From an uncultured Flavobacteriales bacterium (lineage in GTDB: Bacteria; Bacteroidota; Bacteroidia; Flavobacteriales_D; Parvicellaceae), in NCBI GenBank assembly GCA_913030835.1, contig CAJWDP010000008.1, positions 1-64,000 of the forward strand: DNA of 64,000 nt. The letters run 5' to 3'. The translations under genes and the position numbers were made by a program. Numbering within the stretch: position 1 is the stretch's first letter; every line of letters starts with the position of its first letter. The notes under the pieces are model-generated. The model searched no databases. It saw only the letters and a list, made by a program, of their open reading frames with translations, and was not told where the DNA came from. Of the stretch, positions 38,311 to 46,453 are shown piece by piece.

Positions 38311-38481
38311 TTAGTTCAAATCTTTTGTTTCAGGGGAAACCGTAATTGCAACTTCTTCGCTAGCAGCTGGCGAACCACTATTGTCCCCGTAAGCCGGACA
38401 CATAGTTCCCTTGTGAGATCCACAAGAAGCAAATAATACACCTAATCCCCCAATAAGAAACAACACCTTTAAAATCTTCAT
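38311..38481 (-). CDS. Tiny lipoprotein with CPAYG motif (copy 1)
   Basis: A 56-residue reading frame starts at an ATG at 38481. It has a lipoprotein signal peptide (MKILKVLFLIGGLGVLFASC, lipobox Cys20), then GSHKGTM and the motif CPAYG (residues 28-32), and a short acidic tail. The layout matches the next gene upstream on the same strand, including an identical lipobox position. After processing the mature chain is only about 37 residues. The function is unknown. Small Bacteroidota lipoproteins with a Cys-x-Ala-Tyr core are, from memory, common. Confidence 0.75.
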   Translation of the reverse strand: MKILKVLFLIGGLGVLFASCGSHKGTMCPAYGDNSGSPAASEEVAITVSPETKDLN

Positions 38482-38619
38482 TTTCTTAAAATTAATTCTT
38501 ATTTCGATGCGAAATTAAACCAAACCGTTCGTGAAATTTACTTCACAGCCAATAAAGTTATTAACATTCAATTCAGCCTAAAATTACTAACGTAAAACCA
38601 AGCAATTTATTTTTCTTGT

Positions 38620-38799
38620 TTACGATGACAATCTAATTGTCTTATCTTCATCCGCCTTGATCGGCGCATCTAGCTGCTCTTGAGCGTTATCAATGCTACC
38701 ATAAGCGGGGCACCTTTCATGCTTTTTTCTGAACAGAAAACAGGACGAGAATAAAACCGTAAGTACAATGAGCAGAGAAAATAACCTTAAAATTCTCAT
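38620..38799 (-). CDS. Tiny lipoprotein with CPAYG motif (copy 2)
   Basis: From the ATG at 38799 the protein is 59 residues with a lipoprotein signal (MRILRLFSLLIVLTVLFSSC, Cys20), a basic FRKKHER stretch, then CPAYG (residues 30-34) and a polar tail. A longer reading to 38844 would run through the promoter and is rejected. A consensus promoter lies just upstream. It is followed by copy 1 after 138 bases on the same strand. The role is unknown. Confidence 0.75.
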   Translation of the reverse strand: MRILRLFSLLIVLTVLFSSCFLFRKKHERCPAYGSIDNAQEQLDAPIKADEDKTIRLSS

Positions 38800-38820
38800 T
38801 TCTGAATAGTTTTGGTCGGG

Positions 38821-38851
38821 CAAATTTATAACTTCTTGACGCATAATACAA
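38821..38851 (-). promoter_or_regulatory. Promoter of the CPAYG lipoprotein genes
   Basis: On the minus strand TTG (38851-38849), a 20-base spacer and a perfect TAnnTTTG box (TAAATTTG, 38828-38821) precede copy 2 by about 20 bases. Confidence 0.75.
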
Positions 38852-38899
38852 AAAAGATGCCTAAATGGAAGCCGTTTTAATGTTTAATTTAGATTTGAC

Positions 38900-39604
38900 A
38901 TGACGCTTGAGCAATCAGGAAAAATCACAATTCAACCGAAAATTGAGTCGACTTGGTTAAAAGCACTTGCTGACGAATTTCATCAACCGTATTTCTTGAA
39001 ATTGAAAGAACAGTTGATTGAAGAGAAACAAAAGTACGTCGTCTTCCCGCCTGGAATCAAAATTTTTTCCGCATTCAACACAACTCCACTGGATAAAGTT
39101 AAGGTAGTAATCATAGGCCAGGATCCCTATCACGGGATTGGACAGGCGAACGGCTTGTGTTTTTCTGTTTCTGAAGGCATTGCGCACCCTCCTAGCTTGT
39201 CTAACATCTTTAAGGAACTGGAATCGGATCTTAATTTACCCTATCCGGAATCCGGAAATCTGGAGCATTGGGCGAACCAGGGAGTACTTCTGCTAAATTC
39301 TGCACTCACAGTGCGAAAGGGTGAGGCAAACTCTCATGCGGATATCGGATGGAACCTATTCACAGATGCCGTGATTCGTATTTTGTCTGAAAAAAAAGAA
39401 AACCTGATTTTTCTTCTTTGGGGCGGATTTGCTAAGCGAAAAGGAAAAATTATTGATCGGTCCAGGCACATCGTTCTCGAAAGTGGACATCCTTCACCCC
39501 TAAGTGCCAATAAAGGCCACTGGTTTGGAAACAAGCACTTTTCAAAGACCAACTTTCACCTTGTTAAGGCAGGAAAAGAACCCATTAACTGGCAGTTGCC
39601 ATAA
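38900..39604 (+). CDS. ung: Uracil-DNA glycosylase
   Basis: The 234-residue protein is a family 1 UDG. It has the catalytic GQDPYHG (residues 73-79, Asp75 activating water), the uracil-pocket GLCFSV and LLLNSALTVRKGEANSH blocks, and the DNA-intercalating GHPSPLSANKG loop near residue 196. It excises uracil from DNA. A perfect TAnnTTTG box (TAGATTTG) ends only 2 bases before the ATG, implying little or no leader. It diverges from the CPAYG lipoproteins. Confidence 0.97.
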   Translation: MTLEQSGKITIQPKIESTWLKALADEFHQPYFLKLKEQLIEEKQKYVVFPPGIKIFSAFNTTPLDKVKVVIIGQDPYHGIGQANGLCFSVSEGIAHPPSLSNIFKELESDLNLPYPESGNLEHWANQGVLLLNSALTVRKGEANSHADIGWNLFTDAVIRILSEKKENLIFLLWGGFAKRKGKIIDRSRHIVLESGHPSPLSANKGHWFGNKHFSKTNFHLVKAGKEPINWQLP

Positions 39605-39634
39605 CAGAAACTGAATAAATACGTTAAAAACAAG

Positions 39635-41359
39635 TTGAAATATCTGGTGGTCATATCACTCGTAATCCTACATGTGCATTCTGGGCTCGCGCAAATAAAG
39701 GTGACCTACCGGGGCATTGACCACTCCTTATTAAGGTCCCTGAGCGCTCCTGCGATCGTAACTGATTCTGCATCTGCAATAAGGGAAATTAGAAAAATTG
39801 AATCTCAATTGATTCAGCGAGGATATTTAACTGCTAATATCGATGAGTTTAAATTCGACAAGCAATCCCTTGATGTTTTCATTAGTCTGGGGCAACAATA
39901 CCGTTGGGCACAAATATTACCGGGCAATACTGATGATGAAGCCCTTATTAAATCAGGGTATCGGTCGAAAATACTGGAAAAAAAAACCATCACACCCAAA
40001 GGTCTGGCTATGCTGCACAGCGCATTAGTAACACACTACGAAAACAATGGATATCCATTCGCTTCCAGCTCACTTCGAAAAATTGATTTTACCGATTCAA
40101 GCACCATTTCAGCTGAATTGCATATTGAAAAAGGACCTTTAATTACAATTGACTCTATAACTATTGTAGGTGACGCCAAGATTTCCGAACTATATATTTC
40201 GAACTATATCGATATAAAAGAGGGGGACATCTATGACCAATCTAAACTTACAATGATGGAAAACAGATTGAAGGAACTGCCATTTGTAAAAATAAAAAAG
40301 CCCTCTATCGTCGGATTTACCAACAATTACACCAAGCTGTATCTTTTTTTGGATCATGTAAATTCCAGTCAGTTCAATGGATTGCTTGGTATTCTTCCTG
40401 ACAAAGCAACCGGAAAAGTTACTGTGACTGGTGATGTGAAAGTTGCGCTAAAAAACGCTTTCAGAAAGGGCGAATTGATTTCATTGAACTGGAGAAAACT
40501 GCAATCTCTAACCCAAGATCTAGATGTAAACGTAAATTACCCCTATCTATTCCAGAGTCAGTTCGGTGTAAGTGGGCAATTAAAAGTGTTCAAAAAAGAC
40601 ACCTCCTATCTCGAATTGCATCAAAGAATTGGCATACAATACCTGTTAAGCGGAGGCAATTTTCTAATGGTCTATTTCAATAATTACAGCAGCAGCCTGA
40701 TCAACGCATCGAAATACGCTTCAGCCACAGTTCTTCCAGAGTTTGCCGACGTAAAATTTAAACAGTACGGGATTTCTTTTTTAAAGTCAAAGCTAGACTA
40801 CCGGTTAAATCCTCGCAAAGGCTTCAAAGCAAGCGGTTCGGCTGCTGCGGGGAAAAAGGACATCACAAAAAACCCTGAGCTAGATGAGGCGCTTTATGAA
40901 AGTATAAACCTGACGTCCTTGCAATTTAAACTCCAGGCCGACCTCTCACTTTTCCTTCCAATAGCGAAAAGAAGTATCATAGCATTAAAAGCAAAATCTG
41001 GCTATATCATCAACGAGAATATGTTTATGAATGAATTGTTTCGTTTGGGCGGGCTTCGAACCCTCCGTGGGTTTGACGAAGAGAGCATTAATGCATCCAT
41101 GTATGCAATAGGATCCATCGAGTACCGATTTCTTTTGGAAAGAAATTCAAACATCTACTTGTTTGGCGATTATGCTTACTACGAACGCACCATACCCAAC
41201 GAGCATCTGAGCGACAGACCTTTCTCCTTTGGGGCCGGAATTTCTTTCCAAACCAAACCTGGTATTTTTAGCATCAACTATGCATTAGGTAGCCAAAAAG
41301 ACAACCCTATTTTGATCCGAGCTGCCAAAATTCATTTCGGGTTTGTGAATTACTTTTAA
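39635..41359 (+). CDS. Omp85-superfamily (BamA/TamA-like) outer-membrane protein
   Basis: The 574-residue protein uses a TTG start and has a signal peptide (cleavage near GLAQ). It has two to three POTRA-like domains (about residues 25-225; GPLITIDSITIVGDAKISE is typical) and a 16-strand-like barrel. The conserved LRGFDEESI loop near residue 480 corresponds to the VRGF/Y motif of Omp85 proteins. Such proteins insert or export polypeptides across the outer membrane. It is shorter than true BamA and more like a TamA-type or patatin-less accessory. It is followed by an L,D-transpeptidase gene. Confidence 0.88.
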   Translation: MKYLVVISLVILHVHSGLAQIKVTYRGIDHSLLRSLSAPAIVTDSASAIREIRKIESQLIQRGYLTANIDEFKFDKQSLDVFISLGQQYRWAQILPGNTDDEALIKSGYRSKILEKKTITPKGLAMLHSALVTHYENNGYPFASSSLRKIDFTDSSTISAELHIEKGPLITIDSITIVGDAKISELYISNYIDIKEGDIYDQSKLTMMENRLKELPFVKIKKPSIVGFTNNYTKLYLFLDHVNSSQFNGLLGILPDKATGKVTVTGDVKVALKNAFRKGELISLNWRKLQSLTQDLDVNVNYPYLFQSQFGVSGQLKVFKKDTSYLELHQRIGIQYLLSGGNFLMVYFNNYSSSLINASKYASATVLPEFADVKFKQYGISFLKSKLDYRLNPRKGFKASGSAAAGKKDITKNPELDEALYESINLTSLQFKLQADLSLFLPIAKRSIIALKAKSGYIINENMFMNELFRLGGLRTLRGFDEESINASMYAIGSIEYRFLLERNSNIYLFGDYAYYERTIPNEHLSDRPFSFGAGISFQTKPGIFSINYALGSQKDNPILIRAAKIHFGFVNYF

Positions 41360-41378
41360 TGCAATTATATTGTGGTAT

Positions 41379-42023
41379 ATGTATGCTACTATTCTATTGT
41401 TTTGCACAACTTTTCAATTCTGTTTTTTCATTGGGCTGACTGCCAGTCCAGTGACTAACATCAAAGAAAATAATCCGGAGATTGTCGTTGACCTTTTGAT
41501 CGACTATCTGCAAGTTAAATACCCAAAAGTTAACTTTAACGAATTGATATATGTTGGAGCAAAGCGGCAGAAATTATACTACATTAATCAAGGCAAGCTG
41601 GTCTCCGTGCACGATGTATCAACTGCGATCAATGGCGTTGGAAATCAGGATGGAAGCGAAAAAACTCCTCTGGGTCTGCATAAAATTCAATCGAAAATTG
41701 GCCAAAATGTTCCATTAGGAGGTGTTTTTGTTGGGAAACGTTTTACCGGGAAAACAGCTGAGATCGTAACCGAGACAAAAAGGACAAAAAGCGATGACAT
41801 TACATCCAGAATTCTGACTTTAAAAGGTCTTGAATCCGGTATCAATTGCGGGGAAGATAACATCGACACCTACCACCGAAAAATATATATTCACGGAACT
41901 CCCGAAGAGGGATTGATCGGTCAACCCGCTTCACACGGATGCATTCGAATGAAAAATAAAGAGATCATGGATTTGTTCGATACTGTTTCTGTAGGTGTAA
42001 CCGTAGTAATTCTGAATAATTAA
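41379..42023 (+). CDS. L,D-transpeptidase (YkuD family)
   Basis: From the ATG at 41379 the protein is 214 residues with an N-terminal hydrophobic segment acting as signal or anchor. The YkuD catalytic motif is complete: HGTPEE, then SHGCIRM with nucleophile Cys188. Such enzymes form 3-3 crosslinks in peptidoglycan or attach proteins to it, in the periplasm. An upstream in-frame TTG at 41370 is an alternative start. It sits between two envelope genes. Confidence 0.9.
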   Translation: MYATILLFCTTFQFCFFIGLTASPVTNIKENNPEIVVDLLIDYLQVKYPKVNFNELIYVGAKRQKLYYINQGKLVSVHDVSTAINGVGNQDGSEKTPLGLHKIQSKIGQNVPLGGVFVGKRFTGKTAEIVTETKRTKSDDITSRILTLKGLESGINCGEDNIDTYHRKIYIHGTPEEGLIGQPASHGCIRMKNKEIMDLFDTVSVGVTVVILNN

Positions 42024-42081
42024 TGGAAAACTATTGGGCTATTGCCTTAACTTTGGTCTGAGTAATCGATTGTCAAATATC

Positions 42082-43359
42082 GTGCTTAGTTATAACGCAT
42101 TGAGATACATTATCTGTATAGCATCCATTCTATTCGTCTCGTGTTCGGTTTCATACAATGCCGAAGGCGATTACTCTTATTTATACAATCGCCAATCCAT
42201 TATTTCCCCTGAATTTAAAATCTATCACTCCAATCAGGACACAACTGAAATTATTTTCAAAATCAATAGCGCAGATCTAATTTATAGCCGGCCCTCACCC
42301 GATGCTTCGTACCAATCCAAGTTTACAATTCATTACGCCCTTTACGAATCTCTAGATTCCAAATTTGTAGTTGATAGTATTACCAAACAAATTATCGACA
42401 TTAACCCTACAAAAAAAGACAAATTGATCTATGGATCGATAAAATTTCCTTTTGAGGGAGAGAAATCTGCCGCAATTAAGATTACAACAGTGGATCAGCA
42501 TCGGAATCAGGAACACAAGACACTTATGATCGTAGATAAAACTTCCTATACGGGTGCCCAAAACTTCCTGACCATAGAAAAAGGAAGAAGCATGACCCGC
42601 CCCTATGTTACCAGCAACGAAATGATTGAAGTGCGATCGGAAAGAAACAAAGGACAGAGATTTATGATCAACTGGTTCGAGAATGGTTTTGGAATATCAA
42701 GACCACCCTTCGCAATTAATTTGTCTTCAACGTATGAAATTGAACCAAACGAACAACACGAATTCGCGTTTGATTCGGACGGAAAAGCTCTGATCAGCTT
42801 GCCAGCAAAAGGGTTCGCGTTGATACAAAAAGACACCACCGACAAAGATGGTTTATCTCTTTTTCGATTTGATGTAAATTACCCCAAGGTATCAAACGCT
42901 ACGGGCTTAGCTGAGCCGTTACGATACATTTGCAGCAATAGTGAATACAATGGTTTGATGGAAAGTGAAAATCAAAAACTCGCTGTTGAACAATTTTGGT
43001 TGGAAAAGTGCAAAAGCAAAGAACGGGCAAGAGAGATCATAAGAGAATACTATACTCGTGTGAATGATGCCAACAACTATTTTACGTCGCATGTTGAAGG
43101 GTGGAAAACAGACAGAGGAATGATCTCGATTATTTATGGCAAACCTGTTAGTATTGAAAAAAGAAGCAATTATGAAATCTGGAAATATGGTCAAGGAGGA
43201 AGTTACCAGTCCCCCTCCTTGTCATTTACATTTTACAAACAGGAAAACCCGTTCACTGAAAATGATTTTCAATTAAAAAGGGATTACCTGTATAAACCCG
43301 GTTGGTATAGGGCTTTAGATATTTGGAGGGCAGGTAGAATTTACAAAGCAGGAGCATGA
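42082..43359 (+). CDS. GWxTD-domain lipoprotein
   Basis: With the GTG at 42082 the protein is 425 residues and has a lipoprotein signal ending in ILFVSC. An alternative TTG lies at 42100. The C-terminal domain contains GWKTDRGMISIIYGKP, the defining GWxTD motif, followed by EIWKYGQGG and a conserved WYRALDIWRAGRIY-like end. GWxTD proteins are common in Bacteroidota but have no established role. Its stop overlaps the next start as ATGA, coupling an envelope lipoprotein to an RNA methyltransferase. Confidence 0.88.
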   Translation: MLSYNALRYIICIASILFVSCSVSYNAEGDYSYLYNRQSIISPEFKIYHSNQDTTEIIFKINSADLIYSRPSPDASYQSKFTIHYALYESLDSKFVVDSITKQIIDINPTKKDKLIYGSIKFPFEGEKSAAIKITTVDQHRNQEHKTLMIVDKTSYTGAQNFLTIEKGRSMTRPYVTSNEMIEVRSERNKGQRFMINWFENGFGISRPPFAINLSSTYEIEPNEQHEFAFDSDGKALISLPAKGFALIQKDTTDKDGLSLFRFDVNYPKVSNATGLAEPLRYICSNSEYNGLMESENQKLAVEQFWLEKCKSKERAREIIREYYTRVNDANNYFTSHVEGWKTDRGMISIIYGKPVSIEKRSNYEIWKYGQGGSYQSPSLSFTFYKQENPFTENDFQLKRDYLYKPGWYRALDIWRAGRIYKAGA

Positions 43360-44090
43360 ATCAGGACATTATATATGGTATTCGAGCAACGAATGAGGCC
43401 ATTGATGCAGGTAAAGAAATCAATAAAGTACTTATCCAAAGAGGTATACAGGGAGATCTTTTCAACCAACTGAAAACCCAACTGGAATTGAAACAGATTC
43501 CGTTTCAGCTGGTACCTTACCAAAAGTTAAATAAGCTTACGGACAAAAACCATCAAGGCGTTATCGCTTTTGTGGCGCCCATAGAATATTTCAATCTTGA
43601 ACAAATCGTTGAAGAGCTGATGGCTGAGGAAAAAGCACCTTTACTATTAATTTTGGACCGCATAACTGATGTAAGAAATTTCGGTTCAATTGCGAGAAGT
43701 GCAGAATGCATGGGGGTTGATGCAATCATTATACCGAAACGCGGGGCAGCTCAGGTAACTCCAGACGCAATCAAAACATCTGCGGGATCCTTAACAAAAA
43801 TAAAAGTCTGTCGAGAGGAAAATCTGCGCGACACGCTTTTGTTGCTGCAACAGTACAAAATTACAATTGCCGGTTGCTCTGAGAAGGCAAAATCATCCGT
43901 TTACGACCAAGACCTAACTTCCCCAATAGCAATTGTTTTTGGTTCGGAAGAAGATGGCATATCCAAAGAGATTTACAAACGTTGCGACATTGACTTTACA
44001 ATTCCCATGCTTGGAGAAATCGCTTCGTTAAACGTGGCGGTTTCCTGCGGAATAGCGTTGTATGAAGTAAATCGACAAAGAAATGGTTAA
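43356..44090 (+). CDS. rlmB: TrmH/RlmB-family 23S rRNA 2'-O-methyltransferase
   Basis: The 244-residue SPOUT-class protein has an N-terminal L30e-like substrate-binding domain. The knotted catalytic domain contains NFGSIARSAECMG, VFGSEEDGIS and IPMLGEIASLNVAVS. By similarity it methylates G2251 of 23S rRNA using SAM. Close relatives modify other sites, so the target is a family inference. It overlaps the next gene by 8 bases. Confidence 0.9.
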   Translation: MNQDIIYGIRATNEAIDAGKEINKVLIQRGIQGDLFNQLKTQLELKQIPFQLVPYQKLNKLTDKNHQGVIAFVAPIEYFNLEQIVEELMAEEKAPLLLILDRITDVRNFGSIARSAECMGVDAIIIPKRGAAQVTPDAIKTSAGSLTKIKVCREENLRDTLLLLQQYKITIAGCSEKAKSSVYDQDLTSPIAIVFGSEEDGISKEIYKRCDIDFTIPMLGEIASLNVAVSCGIALYEVNRQRNG

Positions 44091-45933
44091 ACCCATCAGG
44101 CTTTCTACCGAGAATTTCCTGTTGTTTTCTGTAATGATTTTCGCTGCAGGCATGCGACTTTGGAATGTTGATTCCTGGACATTCACCAACGACGAATTGA
44201 GCGCATTGAACCGTCTTAACTTCGATTCGATCAATAATCTGTTGAGAGATGGTGTTTCAATTGATGCACATCCACTTGGAACTCAACTGTTCCTGTATCT
44301 ATGGACCAAGCTGTTCGGAATTTCTGAAGCAGCAATTCGAATTCCTTTTGTTGCGCTCAGCTTAATATCAACCTACGGAATCTACAAAATAGGGAAAACG
44401 TGGGTTCACGAACATCTTGGAATCATTGCAGCTACAATTTTTGCTGGATTGGGCTATACAATTACCTATTCTATTTTGGCGAGACCATATGCAATGGGAA
44501 CTTTTGCTTTTGTCCTTGTGCTATGGACCTGGACCAATCTGATAAAAAAACAATTGAACATCCCTTTTCTAGGCTATTTTGGCTTTTCTATTTCTCTAGC
44601 ACTTTGCGCTTACACGCATTATTTTGCCGGACTAACCGCCGGATTTGTATTTCTTATAGGATTTTTGTTCTTGAGAAAGAATCAGCGAAAACCATACATT
44701 TTTTCAGGTTTGGGAGCTTGTTTTCTTTTCCTTCCTCATGTAAGCATCTTCATAAAACAATACCAACAAAGTAATGGAGGCACTGCCTGGCTCGGCATTC
44801 CTGAAAACACTGCAATCCTGGATTTTTTGTTCTATGGATTGAATGAGTCCTGGCTCTTGATTTCTAGTTTAATTGTCATGCTATTGATCAGGACATTTGT
44901 ATTCAAAAAACAAAAGGCATCGAAGCTTTCACTTTTTGGTGTAACTATTTTTGCATTGGCATCGTGCTTTTCTCTTGCATATTCAAATTATGTTGCACCA
45001 ATATTTCAATATTCCATTCTATCATTTGCATTTATTGGATTAATCCTTTCAATAGCTGATCTGATTTATTTCCCGGGAATTAAGATTCACACAATTCAAA
45101 CCGGGTTTCTAATTTTAATACTGATCATTTCTACGTTCATAACGAATGATTTTCGCATTGAATCAAGATTCGGAACATTTGAAAAAATCGCTCTTTGCAT
45201 CAAATCTTGGGAGAAAAATAGTGACGACATCATACATGTATCGTCAATCAACCATCGAAACTATTTGAACTATTATTTCAACAAGCATGGCATTACCCCA
45301 GAAGTGATCAATCTAAAACTAAAATTCGACGATTCGGGAAAGCGTGACATGCAAGAATTGGCACAATTGATAGACAAACATCAAGGAGCATATTTTTCAT
45401 ACTCGAAATCAACTCTTCCCTGTCGAAATGAAGTAAATCAACTCATTAAAACAAAATTTCCACATGAGTACGGTGGCTTTGCCGGGGAGAATTGCGAATC
45501 AACCCTTTTCGGAAGAGGCACAGACAACAAAAACTATCTGTATCGCTCACAACTAAAAACAACCAAAGGAGGAGATTCCACCTACATGTATCACCACACA
45601 TTTCCCTGGAAAGCACTTAATATCAAAGAAAAGCCTGAAAATTGCCAATTGGCAATAGTCGGAGAATCCAATCTTGACAAGCTAAATGAGGTAGTCATTG
45701 TCGTGGAAGTCAGAAGAGACGGAACACCAATAACTGTAAATGGTGAAACATTCTGGACCGGAAGTGACATGTCCTATTTCGTTTCGACTCCTAAATCCTG
45801 GAATTCCTGTGTGTCCGTTATTGATCTCCCAAAGGAGCTCAATGCAGATGACGAAATTCACCTATACATTTACAATCCGAAAAACACGCTGATACAACTA
45901 AGAAATTATGAAATTAAACTGTTTAAGAAATAA
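44083..45933 (+). CDS. GT-C fold membrane glycosyltransferase (family 39-like)
   Basis: The 616-residue protein has about 10-11 transmembrane segments in the first 360 residues. The first periplasmic loop carries an acidic TNDELSALN motif (Asp/Glu pair), the usual metal or catalytic site of polyprenol-phosphate-sugar-dependent transferases. The last 250 residues are soluble. It probably transfers a sugar from a lipid donor to a glycan or protein outside the cytosol. It overlaps rlmB by 8 bases and the following lipoprotein by 26 bases. Confidence 0.82.
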   Translation: MVKPIRLSTENFLLFSVMIFAAGMRLWNVDSWTFTNDELSALNRLNFDSINNLLRDGVSIDAHPLGTQLFLYLWTKLFGISEAAIRIPFVALSLISTYGIYKIGKTWVHEHLGIIAATIFAGLGYTITYSILARPYAMGTFAFVLVLWTWTNLIKKQLNIPFLGYFGFSISLALCAYTHYFAGLTAGFVFLIGFLFLRKNQRKPYIFSGLGACFLFLPHVSIFIKQYQQSNGGTAWLGIPENTAILDFLFYGLNESWLLISSLIVMLLIRTFVFKKQKASKLSLFGVTIFALASCFSLAYSNYVAPIFQYSILSFAFIGLILSIADLIYFPGIKIHTIQTGFLILILIISTFITNDFRIESRFGTFEKIALCIKSWEKNSDDIIHVSSINHRNYLNYYFNKHGITPEVINLKLKFDDSGKRDMQELAQLIDKHQGAYFSYSKSTLPCRNEVNQLIKTKFPHEYGGFAGENCESTLFGRGTDNKNYLYRSQLKTTKGGDSTYMYHHTFPWKALNIKEKPENCQLAIVGESNLDKLNEVVIVVEVRRDGTPITVNGETFWTGSDMSYFVSTPKSWNSCVSVIDLPKELNADDEIHLYIYNPKNTLIQLRNYEIKLFKK

Positions 45934-46453
45934 CCTCTACTCGATCGTTGTACTTGCGGCGTTGTTTAGTTGTGATGGTAAAGTAACAGATGTCAGTAAC
46001 GAATCGGAGCTCAATACTATACCGGAATCCATTGATGTTACCGATCTGGACCTAAGCTGGATGACCGGCAAATGGAGAGATTCAACAACATGGGCGCACA
46101 CCCGTGCACAAATTTTGGAACATTGGAAAATGGACGGCAATATTCTTAGCGGTGAAGGTTGGCAGTTAAAGAATGGCTTAGACACTAGCTTGGTTGAAGA
46201 AATTGAAATTGACTTAAATCAACGCCCAATTGTTTTCAAAGCAATGGTGGACAATCAAAACCAAAATGAGCCTATAATTTTCGAGTTAAAATCATACGGC
46301 ATCGATTCAGTTTATTTCGAAAATTTAGCACATACATTTCCACAAATGATCATCTATCGGATGATCAATGAAGACACAATCCACGCCACGGTTGCCGGTT
46401 CTGTCTCTGGCAGCGGAATGCGAAGACAGACCTCAGTGCTTTGCCGATACTAG
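45908..46453 (+). CDS. DUF6265-like lipoprotein
   Basis: The 181-residue protein has a lipobox ALFSC (Cys22). Its DUF6265-type beta-barrel domain begins at LSWMTGKWRDST and contains FENLAHTFPQMIIYRM and DTIHATVAG. The fold resembles small calycin-like barrels that bind hydrophobic ligands; no ligand is known. It overlaps the GT-C gene by 26 bases. Its TAG stop interlocks with the stop of the opposite-strand gene through a shared CTAG. Confidence 0.83.
   Translation: MKLNCLRNNLYSIVVLAALFSCDGKVTDVSNESELNTIPESIDVTDLDLSWMTGKWRDSTTWAHTRAQILEHWKMDGNILSGEGWQLKNGLDTSLVEEIEIDLNQRPIVFKAMVDNQNQNEPIIFELKSYGIDSVYFENLAHTFPQMIIYRMINEDTIHATVAGSVSGSGMRRQTSVLCRY

Noticed and set aside
38531-38546. Inverted repeat GTGAA-N6-TTCAC upstream of the first small lipoprotein as an operator
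   Set aside because: Five-base arms in AT-rich DNA are expected by chance and no second copy was noticed at other promoters.
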